A DNA stretch of 64,000 nucleotides from Caproicibacter sp047833665 (GCA_047833665.1 CP181261.1:930001-994000), one strand, 5' to 3'. Shown: positions 1 to 9,062, counted from the stretch's first letter. Numbers and translations: made by a program. The notes: generated by a model not told the origin, from the letters alone.

Positions 1-1
1 C

Positions 2-949
2 GAGGTGCAAAAACAGACGGTTGAGGTTTCACTGGACACTATCGAAGATATTATGCTGACCTATAACCTCAATATCAAAACTTATCTTAACAATTTAAAA
101 ATGGCAAAAGACAATGCGGAGGATTACGAGGGCACGGATTACGAAGATTATTACGATAATCAGTACGATATTGCTAAGGTTCAGTATGATGAAAATGTGG
201 GTAATATGATTTTAAATGCAAAGCAGAGCTATTTGGCATACTGCGCGGACAACGATAGGTACGCAGCAGCGCAGGCCGCCGCACAGAATGCGGAGAAAGC
301 ATATCGCGTGGCCCTTGCCGCACTTTCTGCAGGATATGTTTCACAGGCCTACTGTGACAGCTTGAAAGACCAATACAATCAGGCGCAAAACAACCTAACA
401 CAGCTTGACCTGCAGTTGACAAGGGAGAGAAAATCTCTGCGCACGCTTTTAAATTTGCCATCCAATGTCAATATGAGTATTCGGCCGGTTGCGGAAGATG
501 ATATCGATTTCAGCGATATTTCCAGCATTAATTATGGTGCGGATTTAATCGTCATGAGGGAAAACAGTCCTGCTATTCAAGAGGCACAACTGGCGTATGA
601 ATATCAAAAGTCCATAGATTATGATAATTCGCGTGAACTAAACAATGCGTATATCGCAGTCAAGCAGGCAAAAGCGTCCGAGGAAGCCACATTTAAAGAA
701 TTGTATGATACCTTGACCAGCATGTATACGGTTTATCAGCAGAATGTAGAACAAGTACAGCGCAAGCAAAAGGAACTCGATGTGGAAAAGCAGGCTTTGG
801 CCCTTGGATATTCCAGCCAAAAAGCCGTTGATGAAAAAGAGAGTGAACTTAAATCACTGCAAAGCACACTGGCAGACACCCGTAAAAATCTGTTTACCAG
901 TTATTTGCAATATATTAACATGAAAAACGGATTTAGAACAGGGAGCTGA
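2..949 (+). CDS. TolC-like outer-membrane-efflux-fold protein (5' partial)
   Basis: The reading frame is open at the window edge, so the start lies upstream; a GTG at 5 is only an internal candidate. The 314 visible residues are almost entirely alpha-helical with heptad-like Ala/Leu/Gln/Tyr spacing. They show the TolC-family pattern of a long helix with a Gly-Tyr-x-Ser turn (LSAGYVSQAY and, near the end, LALGYSSQKAV), each followed by a second helix. That gives the two-repeat hairpin layout of the OEP fold. It ends 4 nt before the HlyD-type gene and belongs to the same efflux operon. A Gram-positive host has no outer membrane, so the role is probably as an envelope-spanning helical partner of the adaptor. 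Family assignment is fairly safe; the role is inferred. Confidence 0.7.
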   Translation, partial: EVQKQTVEVSLDTIEDIMLTYNLNIKTYLNNLKMAKDNAEDYEGTDYEDYYDNQYDIAKVQYDENVGNMILNAKQSYLAYCADNDRYAAAQAAAQNAEKAYRVALAALSAGYVSQAYCDSLKDQYNQAQNNLTQLDLQLTRERKSLRTLLNLPSNVNMSIRPVAEDDIDFSDISSINYGADLIVMRENSPAIQEAQLAYEYQKSIDYDNSRELNNAYIAVKQAKASEEATFKELYDTLTSMYTVYQQNVEQVQRKQKELDVEKQALALGYSSQKAVDEKESELKSLQSTLADTRKNLFTSYLQYINMKNGFRTGS

Positions 950-953
950 ACAG

Positions 954-2267
954 ATGGGCAACAAGGGGAAAAAAATTAAATTTGCAAAAAAAGCAGTTGT
1001 GATATTGGCAGTGGGAGCATTGATTTTGGCAGTGGGGGTCTATTCCTGCTCCATAAAGAATAAAAGTAAAGGCATACATACCAATATTACAACCACAACG
1101 CTTACCAAAACCACTCTTCAGGATGTCATTGCTGTCTCGGGCACAGTTCACAGTAACGAGACTTACAACGTATACACCACTCTTGCTTATCCGGTTAAAA
1201 CCATTCAGGTGGATGTTGGGGATAAAGTCAAAAAGGGTGATGTGCTTGCAGTGCTGGACACTGCGACGCTGGAACAAGATATTGAACAGCAGGAGTACGC
1301 AGTGGCTGATTCGCACAAAAGTGCTGCACTGTCGCTTGCTCAGGCAAAAAGAAATTATGAGAATATGCTGTATCTTTACAACAACGATCTTATCAGCAGT
1401 GTAGTGTCTGCCAAAGCTGCTTTGCAGACTGCAGAGGATGATTACAATTACAAGAAATTGCTGTTTGAGAACGGCCAGATATCCCAGTCTGAACTGGATC
1501 AGGCGCAGAGCAATTACGAACAAGCGCAGAAAAATCTTGAGGCTGCTCAACTTCAGGCGGAACAGGATCTGCAAAATGCGAAGGATACCTATGACAGTGC
1601 CGTTATAAAAGCCGAGGATAAAAGCGCAGATGTGGCGTTGGAAAAACTGAAGAAAAACCTAGAAGACTCTGTTATCACAGCACCGGCTGACGGAACCATC
1701 ACGGTGAAAAACGCCCAAGAGGGATCTGTACCAACCGGCATTATGTTTGTGATTGCCAATACGGACGATTTGATTGTTGACACGCAGATCAAAGAAATAG
1801 ATGCTGCTTCGGTTGAACCGGGTGATAAGGTAACGATCCAAACCGACGCGACAGGGGATGCAGAAATTAAGGGAACAGTCAAGAGCATTGCTCCTGCAGC
1901 CACCGCTTCAACAGAAGGAACGGGAAATGTCACCTATGCTGCGAAAGTTTCCATCGATGAAAAAAATCCCTCTCTCCGCATCGGGATGCGAGCACGTATG
2001 GATATTGTTGTGCAGGAAAAAAACGATGTTTTTGTGGTGCCATATGATGCTTTGCTGGAAAAGGACGAGGGCAGCGTTATTATGGTTGCGGAAAAAGATG
2101 GAGCGTTTTATAAAGCCAAGGAAATTCCCGTTACTACCGGGCTTGAAACAGATGTTGCCATAGAGATATCCGGCTCTGAATTGAAAGAGGGTATGCTGGT
2201 CATCGGAAACCCGGACGGCATTAACCCGGGGGATACGGTTCAACTGGCCGAGGAGGCCGAAAAATGA
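954..2267 (+). CDS. HlyD/MacA-type efflux adaptor (membrane fusion protein)
   Basis: This 437-residue adaptor should link an ABC transporter to its envelope partner. An N-terminal membrane anchor is seen at about residues 13-32. A first lipoyl/barrel-sandwich half follows (VDVGDKVKKGDVLAVLD), then a long Gln/Ala-rich coiled-coil hairpin at about 100-225, the second lipoyl half (ITAPADGTITVKNAQEGSV), and a beta-barrel/membrane-proximal domain to the end. The ATG follows the TolC-like stop by 4 nt, and the stop overlaps the ATG of the ATPase gene (ATGA), so translation is probably coupled. Together with the next two genes it forms a MacA/MacB-like exporter. The substrate is unknown; an antimicrobial or peptide substrate is only a guess from the family. 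Confidence 0.85.
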   Translation: MGNKGKKIKFAKKAVVILAVGALILAVGVYSCSIKNKSKGIHTNITTTTLTKTTLQDVIAVSGTVHSNETYNVYTTLAYPVKTIQVDVGDKVKKGDVLAVLDTATLEQDIEQQEYAVADSHKSAALSLAQAKRNYENMLYLYNNDLISSVVSAKAALQTAEDDYNYKKLLFENGQISQSELDQAQSNYEQAQKNLEAAQLQAEQDLQNAKDTYDSAVIKAEDKSADVALEKLKKNLEDSVITAPADGTITVKNAQEGSVPTGIMFVIANTDDLIVDTQIKEIDAASVEPGDKVTIQTDATGDAEIKGTVKSIAPAATASTEGTGNVTYAAKVSIDEKNPSLRIGMRARMDIVVQEKNDVFVVPYDALLEKDEGSVIMVAEKDGAFYKAKEIPVTTGLETDVAIEISGSELKEGMLVIGNPDGINPGDTVQLAEEAEK

Positions 2268-2974
2268 GCCGAAATATCATTCAGATGAAAGATATCGTAA
2301 AAAATTATTACATTGGAACACCGAATGAACTGCATATTCTAAAAAACATTTCACTGGAAGTGCAGGAGGGCGACTTTGTCGCTATTGTTGGTGCATCCGG
2401 TTCCGGCAAGAGCACGCTGATGAACATGATCGGCGTGCTGGATCGTCCCACTTCCGGCGAATATATTTTAGACGGCATTCCCATTAAGCAGATGACGGAC
2501 AATCAGCTTTCTGATGTGCGCAACAAAAAGATTGGCTTTGTTTTTCAAACATTTAACCTCATTCCGCGGAATAACGCGCTGAAGAATGTGGAATTGCCGA
2601 TGCTTTATGCGGGCATGGAACGAAAAAAGCGCATAGAGCGGGCAAAGGAGCTTTTAGAGATGGTCGGTATGGCAGACCGCATGAACCATCAGCCGAATGA
2701 ACTTTCGGGAGGACAGAAACAGCGTGTGGCTATCGCGCGGGCGCTTGCAAATGATCCTGCAATTTTGCTGGCGGACGAACCCACCGGTGCATTGGATTCG
2801 GCAACGGGACGCATGGTCATGGATTTGTTCCACCGTGTACATGAGCAAGGCGGGAAAACTATCGTTTTGATTACTCATAACCCCGAACTGGCGGAGGAAA
2901 CGAATCGGGTTATCACCTTGCGTGACGGAAGAATTGTGGATGACCGGCCGGGGTCCGGAAAGGCGGCGAAGTAA
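2264..2974 (+). CDS. ABC transporter ATP-binding protein, MacB/LolD type
   Basis: This 236-residue ATPase powers the exporter formed with the permease downstream. Walker A (GASGSGKST, near residue 42), the Q-loop (FVFQTFNLIPRNNALKN), the signature LSGGQKQRVAIARAL and Walker B (AILLADEPTGALD) with a following His switch (ITHNPELA) are all present, so it should be active. The FQTFNLIPRNNALKNVELPM stretch is typical of the MacB/LolD/FtsE subclass rather than of importers. It overlaps the adaptor gene by 4 nt, and its stop lies one base before the permease ATG. Confidence 0.92.
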   Translation: MSRNIIQMKDIVKNYYIGTPNELHILKNISLEVQEGDFVAIVGASGSGKSTLMNMIGVLDRPTSGEYILDGIPIKQMTDNQLSDVRNKKIGFVFQTFNLIPRNNALKNVELPMLYAGMERKKRIERAKELLEMVGMADRMNHQPNELSGGQKQRVAIARALANDPAILLADEPTGALDSATGRMVMDLFHRVHEQGGKTIVLITHNPELAEETNRVITLRDGRIVDDRPGSGKAAK

Positions 2975-2975
2975 C

Positions 2976-4244
2976 ATGTTTTTAAAAGAAAATATTGTCC
3001 TTGCAATTGCCGGTTTAAGGGCAAACAAGGTGCGCGCCTTTCTCACCATGCTTGGTATTATTATCGGCATCGGTTCTGTGATTGCCATTGTTTCCATCGG
3101 CGATGCCATTACCAACAATGTTTCCGATACCATGGCGGGCCTTGGAGCAAACAATATCTATGTTTATGTTGCACCCAGCGAAAATGACAGCATCTACACC
3201 CAGATGAACGGAATCAATTCTAATGAAATCGATGACAGCGATTTGCTGACGATTGACCAAATCAACAGGGTCGGGCAGATGTTTTCAAATGAAATCAGCG
3301 ATATTGCTGTTTACGAACTGGGTGGTATGGGAAAAGCGCAGGATGGCCATCGGTATGCCAATGTTACCCTGTATGGCGTTAACCCGGGCTATGCCAATGT
3401 GCAGAACGTCGCAGTACAGAAGGGGCGTTTTTTGCAGGATCGGGATATCAGCGGTAACCGCAGGGTCGCCGTGGTTTCTGACAAGCTGGTGTCCAATATG
3501 TTTGGCAGTGATGTCAACCCGCTGGGGCAAAAAATTAATGTGAATACGGAAAATGGGATAGAATCATTTACCATTGTCGGTGTTTATAAATATCTTCAGC
3601 AGAGCTTTGGAGGGGAGGCCGTAGCGGAGAAAGACATACGCACGAACTTATACGTTCCGGTCAGTGTTGTTAAAGAAACTGCAAAAAATCAAAATTACTC
3701 CAATTTTGTAATCAAGCTGAAAAACGTCAATGACACACAGGCATTTACAGACCGCATTGAAACTTATATGAAGCGGCTGTATGCCCACAACCCCAATTAT
3801 ACCTGTTCGGCTTATAATATGGAGAATATGCTGTCTTCTGTCACCTCTATGATGGGAACAATCTCCATTGCCGTTGCCGCAATTGCCGCAATAGCTCTGC
3901 TTGTAGGCGGCATCGGCGTGATGAATATTATGTTGGTCTCTGTTACGGAACGTACGCGTGAAATCGGCACGCGCAAGGCATTAGGTGCACGCAGCAGCTA
4001 TATTAAGATGCAGTTTATCGTCGAATCCGTTATTATCTGTGTCATCGGGGGTGTCATCGGAATTATAACGGGGATTGCATTGGCGGCTGCCGGCGTTTCG
4101 CTGCTTCATATGAAACTTGCCATCTCTGTTCCGGTTGTCTTTATCAGCGTTGGATTCTCTATGCTTATCGGTATATTTTTCGGATACTATCCGGCGAAAA
4201 AAGCCAGCCAGTTGGATCCAATTGAAGCCTTACGGTACGAATAA
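2976..4244 (+). CDS. ABC transporter permease, MacB/FtsX family
   Basis: This is the membrane subunit of the efflux system. The start at 2976 was chosen because it follows the ATPase stop by one base, although the frame is open further upstream. The 422-residue protein has one N-terminal membrane segment (LTMLGIIIGIGSVIAIVSIG), a large extracytoplasmic MacB-core-like domain (about residues 45-280), and a C-terminal FtsX domain with three membrane segments beginning near SIAVAAIAAIALLVGGIGVM. The motif VTERTREIGTRKALGA between the second and third helices is diagnostic of this family. Four-TM topology means it works as a dimer that moves substrate by a mechanotransmission mechanism (family knowledge). 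Confidence 0.9.
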   Translation: MFLKENIVLAIAGLRANKVRAFLTMLGIIIGIGSVIAIVSIGDAITNNVSDTMAGLGANNIYVYVAPSENDSIYTQMNGINSNEIDDSDLLTIDQINRVGQMFSNEISDIAVYELGGMGKAQDGHRYANVTLYGVNPGYANVQNVAVQKGRFLQDRDISGNRRVAVVSDKLVSNMFGSDVNPLGQKINVNTENGIESFTIVGVYKYLQQSFGGEAVAEKDIRTNLYVPVSVVKETAKNQNYSNFVIKLKNVNDTQAFTDRIETYMKRLYAHNPNYTCSAYNMENMLSSVTSMMGTISIAVAAIAAIALLVGGIGVMNIMLVSVTERTREIGTRKALGARSSYIKMQFIVESVIICVIGGVIGIITGIALAAAGVSLLHMKLAISVPVVFISVGFSMLIGIFFGYYPAKKASQLDPIEALRYE

Positions 4245-4255
4245 GCTTTATGATG

Positions 4256-4288
4256 AGCTGTCCGCGTTTGTTTGCGGACAGCTTTTTT
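4256..4288 (+). terminator. Rho-independent terminator of the efflux operon
   Basis: A perfect 10-bp stem AGCTGTCCGC (4256-4265) and GCGGACAGCT (4274-4283) has an 8-nt loop and runs directly into six T. It lies 12 nt after the permease stop. Confidence 0.9.
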
Positions 4289-4415
4289 GTAGTCGATGCA
4301 GATGCAACATTGCATTTGTGTTTTGTTTCATCCTTAAAAATTTCGGCTATGAGCTGCCAAAGTTGAACAGAGAAAATGTTCAAGCAGTGGCAGCACGGAG
4401 TTCGCAGGATAGAGA

Positions 4416-4444
4416 TTGACAAAATTTTGAAAAAACGGTATGAT
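4416..4444 (+). promoter_or_regulatory. Promoter of the TetR-type gene
   Basis: A consensus -35 TTGACA (4416-4421), a 17-nt spacer and -10 TATGAT (4439-4444) are seen. The predicted start of transcription is near 4451, immediately before the palindrome at 4456-4471. Confidence 0.85.
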
Positions 4445-4455
4445 TTTATCAATGG

Positions 4456-4471
4456 TTGAGCAATTGCTCAA
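4456..4471. promoter_or_regulatory. Palindromic operator, probable TetR-family autoregulatory site
   Basis: TTGAGCAATTGCTCAA is a perfect 16-bp palindrome placed at about +5 of the predicted transcript and 26 nt before the GTG start of the regulator. The position suits autorepression by the encoded TetR-type protein (inference). Confidence 0.75.
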
Positions 4472-4496
4472 ATTGTGGATAAGGGAGACTTGACAC

Positions 4497-5078
4497 GTGA
4501 ACCGGCGGCAAAAACAAAAAGAAGAGCGGCGCAGGCAAATTTTAGATGTCAGTCTGGATCTTTTTATTCGCCATGGGTATATGGGAACAAGTACCCGTGA
4601 AATTTGCCGCGCACTTAAGATCAGCTCCGGGCTGCTGTTCCATTATTATAAGACGAAGGAAGAACTCTATTTGGAGCATCTGAAAACTGCTCTGGACGGC
4701 ATACGGATGATAGAAGAATACCTTCAAATGCCCTTGCGTCCCATTCAAATGTTCAGCGAAATTGCAGAAACAGCGCTGTCCTATTTTGCTGTGTCTCCTT
4801 CTACGGCTAAAGTTTTTCTGCTTGCAAAACAGGCACTTTACGCCGATTATTTGACGGATGAGATGAAAGAAGTAGTGCGGGAAATGAATGTTGCGCAGCG
4901 GTTTGTTCCGATTGTGAAAAAGGGCCAAGAGTCCGGAGAAATTCGGCAAGGGGACCCGCAGGCGCTGGCACTCTGCTTCTTTTCTGCTTTGGAGAATGCG
5001 GCGGAAAATGCTGTCTGCTTTCCTTCGGTGCCGATGCCGGACGCGGTTTGGATGGTTGACTTGCTGAAGGCAAAATAA
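4497..5078 (+). CDS. TetR/AcrR family transcriptional regulator
   Basis: This 193-residue protein has an N-terminal TetR helix-turn-helix: the stretch from FIRHGYMGTSTREICRAL to GLLFHYYKTKEELY carries the usual Gly-Thr-Ser-x-Arg-x-Ile and Tyr-x-His-x-x-x-Lys-x-x-Leu pattern. The C-terminal ligand domain is unclassified. The GTG start is set by AAGGGAGA at 4481-4488. It is the only regulator next to the MacAB-like operon and has its own strong promoter and palindrome, so it probably senses an exported compound and controls itself. Whether it also controls the efflux operon cannot be judged, because that operon's promoter lies outside the window. Confidence 0.88.
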   Translation: MNRRQKQKEERRRQILDVSLDLFIRHGYMGTSTREICRALKISSGLLFHYYKTKEELYLEHLKTALDGIRMIEEYLQMPLRPIQMFSEIAETALSYFAVSPSTAKVFLLAKQALYADYLTDEMKEVVREMNVAQRFVPIVKKGQESGEIRQGDPQALALCFFSALENAAENAVCFPSVPMPDAVWMVDLLKAK

Positions 5079-5178
5079 TTCGAGGGGAATGTTCATCTGA
5101 TTTTTGAATCCGGCAGAATAGCATAGGGAACATTAAGGAAACATGCGGGATGCCAGCGAATTCTGAATGTATCAACAA

Positions 5179-5213
5179 GGGCTAGGAAGAAAATCTCCCT
5201 AGCCCCTTTTTTA
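5179..5213 (+). terminator. Terminator after the TetR-type gene
   Basis: GGGCTAGG (5179-5186) pairs with CCTAGCCC (5198-5205) and is followed by a T-rich run from 5207. It lies between the ends of two convergent genes and serves the plus-strand transcript best. Confidence 0.75.
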
Positions 5214-6797
5214 TTTGGTACATGCAAGAATCTTTTCCGCACATTTGATGCCGTCCACCGCGGCGGAAACAATGCCGCCCGCGTAGCCCGCTCCTTCGCC
5301 GCAGGGATAGAGCCCGGCAAGCGTCGGAGACTGTCCGTCCTCTCCGCGCAGAATACGTACCGGGGACGAGGAGCGGCTTTCTACAGCCGTCAGAACCGCG
5401 TCCGGCAGAGCAAAACCGCGCAGGCGCATATCCATCTGCCGAATTCCCTCCCGCATGGAATCGGTGATCACATTCGGCAGACATTCGTCAAGCGAGCACA
5501 GTGTAACACCCGGACGATATGTGGGATGAACATCACCCAACTGCACGGACGGCCGTTGGGCGAGAAAATCTTCCACACGCTGTGCGGGGGCACGGTAATT
5601 TTCACCGCCAAGCCGAAATGCGGCTTCTTCCAGCCTGCGCTGAAACGCTACGCCTGCGAGAGGACCTTCTGCTCCGAAGTCTTCAGGCCCAATGCCTACC
5701 AGCAAGGCGGCATTTGCATTCTGCCCGTCGCGGGCATAACGGCTCATGCCGTTTGTTACCAGCCGCCCCGGCTCGCTCGCCGCCGCGACGACCTGACCGC
5801 CCGGGCACATGCAGAACGTATACACACCCCGTCCGTTTTTCAGATGGACGGCAAGTTTGTAATCTGCAGCGCCAAGCGCGGGGTGTCCTGCAAATTTTCC
5901 GTACTGAACCGTATCAATCAGACTTTGCGGATGTTCAATCCGAGCGCCGACGGCAAATGGTTTCGGCTGCATTGGAACCCCGGCGCGAAACAGCCACTCA
6001 AATGTATCCCGCGCGCTGTGCCCAACCGCCAGAACCACATGGGATGTTTCCAGTCGCTCCGTCGTACCACTCTGCCCGCAGCATTCCACACCGGTTATAT
6101 GTCCGTTTTTCTGCAGAAGAGCGGTCATTCGCGTATTAAACCGTATTTCTCCGCCTAATGACAGAATTTGTTTGCGAATACCTTTGACAGTGCTCGGAAG
6201 GCGATCCGTTCCTATGTGAGGCTTTGCCTCGTACAGAATCTCCGGCGGCGCACCTGCACTGACAAATTCCTCCAACACTTTTCGAATGCGCGGATCTTTT
6301 GTTCCTGTGTTTAATTTACCGTCGGAAAAAGTTCCCGCACCGCCTTCTCCGAACTGCACATTACACTCCGGATTCAACACTCCTTTGTTCCAGAACTCGG
6401 CAACTTGTTTCTGACGCTGTTCCACGCAGGAACCGCGTTCCAATACAATCGGCCTTTGTCCTGCCTGTGCCAAGATCAATGCGGCAAACATCCCGGCGGG
6501 GCCGAACCCAATTACCACGGGCCGCTGTTCCAATGGTTTGCAAACCGGAAGTTGATATTGGTATGGTTTCGCTTTTGCCACACCGCGGGTAAGCGGCAGT
6601 TTAGCTAGCGGGCAATCCACTTCCACAGTGCAGATAAAGTGGACATCGTTTTTTCTGCGGGCATCGACGGATTTGCGAACGATGCGCAGGGAACGAATCG
6701 CGTTTTTTCCAATCCGCAGGCGTTTCGCTGCCTGTGCCTTTAGGTCTTTCGGCTTGCCGTCAAGAGGCAGACGCAGTTCGGAAATGCGATAAAGCAA
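5211..6797 (-). CDS. FAD-dependent oxidoreductase (COG2509-like)
   Basis: This 528-residue flavoprotein belongs to the uncharacterised FAD-dependent dehydrogenase group. An N-terminal domain of about 85 residues (KDLKAQAAKRLRIGKNAIRS) precedes the dinucleotide-binding Rossmann motif VIGFGPAGMFAALILAQAG and its strand-ending acid (VLERG). The C-terminal FAD motif is GLYPCGEGAGYAGGIVSAAV. A TTG start is chosen because GGAAGGAG lies 8 nt upstream and no better ATG exists. The substrate is not known for this family. It stands alone, head-to-tail after the second flavoprotein gene, with 135 nt between them. Confidence 0.82.
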   Translation of the reverse strand: MLYRISELRLPLDGKPKDLKAQAAKRLRIGKNAIRSLRIVRKSVDARRKNDVHFICTVEVDCPLAKLPLTRGVAKAKPYQYQLPVCKPLEQRPVVIGFGPAGMFAALILAQAGQRPIVLERGSCVEQRQKQVAEFWNKGVLNPECNVQFGEGGAGTFSDGKLNTGTKDPRIRKVLEEFVSAGAPPEILYEAKPHIGTDRLPSTVKGIRKQILSLGGEIRFNTRMTALLQKNGHITGVECCGQSGTTERLETSHVVLAVGHSARDTFEWLFRAGVPMQPKPFAVGARIEHPQSLIDTVQYGKFAGHPALGAADYKLAVHLKNGRGVYTFCMCPGGQVVAAASEPGRLVTNGMSRYARDGQNANAALLVGIGPEDFGAEGPLAGVAFQRRLEEAAFRLGGENYRAPAQRVEDFLAQRPSVQLGDVHPTYRPGVTLCSLDECLPNVITDSMREGIRQMDMRLRGFALPDAVLTAVESRSSSPVRILRGEDGQSPTLAGLYPCGEGAGYAGGIVSAAVDGIKCAEKILACTK

Positions 6798-6932
6798 TTA
6801 ACGTTCTCCTTCCTTTTGTGCGAATGGCTTATCAAGCAGAAAATTGATCACTCACGCACTTTGCAGATATAGCAGAAATTAGCTTTAGCCATTTGTCACG
6901 GTTTCTCACGATTTGCTGTGCTTTTGGGTGTT

Positions 6933-8177
6933 CTAGTCAGTGTTGATGTCTGCGGCAGCCGCAGTTCCGGCAGTTACACCGCTTGCCCATGCCCAGTGTA
7001 AATTATATCCGCCACAGTCTCCGTCTACATCCAATACTTCGCCGCACAAGTATACTCCGCGGCACTTTTTGGATTCCAGACAATCCGTGAGCTCAGAGAG
7101 CGGGACTCCGCCTGCCGTTACCTGCGCACGATCCCATGACAGTGTGCCGCGAACCGGGAAACGAAAGGTTTTTGCAGCAGAGGCCAAATGCCCAAAATCG
7201 TCCGCCTTCAGCGAGACAACCGTTTTTGACGCGCTGCCGAAAGTGTATTTAGATAGTTCCACACAAAGCGCTTTTGGTAAAAATCCTTCCAGAAACTGAG
7301 AAACAGGCAGTGCTTCTCTGCCATTTGCTGCGGCACGAAACAGTGCGGTTAGTCTTTTTGCCGAATACTCCGGGAAAAGGTCAAGTGAGATTTCCGCTTT
7401 CTGCGAGGGACGAAGTTCTCCCACACAGCGGGAAAGGTCGAAGATGCAGATTCCGGACAGAGCATTGTCCGTAAATTGAACTTCTCCGACAGAGGTGCGA
7501 ATATTCTTTCTGTTTATCTGAAATGCCGCGGATGCAGGGCATCGCACACCTTTAAGCGGGCGCACACGTGCGGGATCCGTCTTAATCTGCACCAATGCCG
7601 GATGCAACGGCTTTACACTATGGCCAAGCGATTTTGCCAGCATAAATCCGCTGCCGTCTGAACCGGACCGCGGGCATGCAGAACCGCCTGCCGCCAGAAT
7701 CACTCGCCGCACCCAGATTTCACCATTCGGGGAGGACAGGAGAAATCCTTTGTTCCTCTTTCGAATAGCTTTTACATCGAAGTCACACAAAGTTTTCACA
7801 CCGAAAAAATCCAGACTCCTGCGCAGAACATTCAGAACGGATGACGCCTGCAGACTGTACGGATAGATTCTTCCGCCTTCCAGTTCACGGCAGAGCAGGC
7901 CCAGTTTTTCAAACAGTTTTATAATTTGTTCCGGTGGAAAGCTGCTTAAAACAGAGGCAGCTTTTCGGTCACCGTGATAATGTGTAAGGCTGTCTGCGCT
8001 GCGGTTTGTCAAGTTGCATCTGCCGTTGCCGGTGAGCAGCAGCTTTTTGCCGACGCGGGGATTTTTTTCCAGAATCGCTATGGAGTGACTGCCCGTCTTG
8101 ACCGAATGCGCTGCCGCCAAAGCTGCCGCAAGTCCGGAAGCACCACCGCCTACGATGGCCACATCCACCATTTGCAT
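6933..8177 (-). CDS. BaiN/HI0933-type NAD(P)/FAD-dependent oxidoreductase
   Basis: This 414-residue flavoprotein has VDVAIVGGGASGLAAALAAA at the N terminus, the family motif GNGRCNLTN near residue 55, and the C-terminal FAD stretch GVYLCGEVLDVDGDCGGYN followed by WAWASG. The frame is open 50 codons further upstream, but the ATG at 8177 follows AAAGGA (8185-8190) at normal spacing and gives the expected family N terminus. The longer version would overlap the neighbouring gene deeply. The start lies 15 nt after the stop of the small export gene, so the two form an operon. The exact reaction is not known for most members; a bile-acid role (BaiN) should not be assumed here. Confidence 0.85.
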   Translation of the reverse strand: MQMVDVAIVGGGASGLAAALAAAHSVKTGSHSIAILEKNPRVGKKLLLTGNGRCNLTNRSADSLTHYHGDRKAASVLSSFPPEQIIKLFEKLGLLCRELEGGRIYPYSLQASSVLNVLRRSLDFFGVKTLCDFDVKAIRKRNKGFLLSSPNGEIWVRRVILAAGGSACPRSGSDGSGFMLAKSLGHSVKPLHPALVQIKTDPARVRPLKGVRCPASAAFQINRKNIRTSVGEVQFTDNALSGICIFDLSRCVGELRPSQKAEISLDLFPEYSAKRLTALFRAAANGREALPVSQFLEGFLPKALCVELSKYTFGSASKTVVSLKADDFGHLASAAKTFRFPVRGTLSWDRAQVTAGGVPLSELTDCLESKKCRGVYLCGEVLDVDGDCGGYNLHWAWASGVTAGTAAAADINTD

Positions 8178-8191
8178 CAAATCGTCCTTTC

Positions 8192-8683
8192 TCACCAGAT
8201 TGCTCCTAAAACGCCGTAGGAAATCAGGCACATGATCATGTCCGCAATAATGCTTCCCAGAAAGACGGAGAGTATCGCATGGGGAAAGCGCATGCCCATC
8301 AGTGCAGCCGCTGCGGAACCTGTCCATGCGCCGGTTCCGGGCAGCGGGATTGCTACAAACAGCAAAAGACCAAATGTCTTATATTTTTCAATTTGTTTGC
8401 TTTTGCGCTCCATTTTATTTTCCAGACGCCGTACTAGACGGACGAACCGCGTATTGCGCAGCCAATCCATAATTTTGCAGAAAAACAGTAAAATAAAAGG
8501 CACCGGCAGCAGTGTGCCGGCAAGGCAGAGAAAGAACGCTTGTGTCATCTCTACATGAAGCAGACCTGCCGCAAGGATACCGCCTCTTAACTCAAGCATG
8601 GGCAGCAGCGAAATTAAAAAAATACTAAGCTCCGCCGGAATTCCTTGAAATGTATTAAGCAGTGCTGTAACCAATTGATCCAT
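8192..8683 (-). CDS. Small multidrug export protein family (COG2426)
   Basis: This 163-residue membrane protein shows the family landmarks: an N-terminal helix ending SLLPMLELRGGI, a charged cytoplasmic stretch (RRLENKMERKSKQIEKYK), and AIPLPGTGAWTGSAAAALMG followed by a final hydrophobic helix. About four or five membrane segments are expected. It is preceded by AGAGG at good spacing before the ATG and forms an operon with the downstream flavoprotein. The export function is a family label with thin experimental support, so the substrate should be treated as unknown. Confidence 0.82.
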   Translation of the reverse strand: MDQLVTALLNTFQGIPAELSIFLISLLPMLELRGGILAAGLLHVEMTQAFFLCLAGTLLPVPFILLFFCKIMDWLRNTRFVRLVRRLENKMERKSKQIEKYKTFGLLLFVAIPLPGTGAWTGSAAAALMGMRFPHAILSVFLGSIIADMIMCLISYGVLGAIW

Positions 8684-8778
8684 TTTATCAATACCTCTAT
8701 ACCATCAATCTATTGATTTGATTCGGTTTAACTTCTGTTTTGGCAAAATCTCGCAAGGGATATCGAACACCGAGGTTT

Positions 8779-8892
8779 TCAAGAAAAAAAGCCCATAAAC
8801 AATGCGGAGATCGCTATTAAAGCGGCACAAATCCCTGCAACGATTCGGACTATCAACGCATGGGGCTGTCCTGCACCCGGTTTGTTTTTCAT
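8779..8892 (-). CDS. Small single-pass membrane peptide (37 aa)
   Basis: A 37-codon frame begins with MKNKPGAGQPH, followed by one hydrophobic helix (IVRIVAGICAALIAISALFM) and a short GFFS end. A GGAGGG ribosome binding site lies 8 nt before the ATG, which supports translation. The layout (basic N terminus, one helix, almost no tail) resembles the tiny membrane proteins common in Clostridia. No known family is recognised. It lies between the export gene and the divergent LCP gene. Confidence 0.5.
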   Translation of the reverse strand: MKNKPGAGQPHALIVRIVAGICAALIAISALFMGFFS

Positions 8893-9062
8893 GGCATAAT
8901 CCCTCCGATTTGTTTATTATAGCAAATGACAGGCAGAAAATATAGTGTTTTTCCATACTTCACAGAATTTTCACAAAGTCGATGCATCTGCTCTGCATTG
9001 ACAAGCCGTCCCACTTTGCAATACAATAAATAAGTTTCCTTTAACAGAAATTGAGGTGCAGT

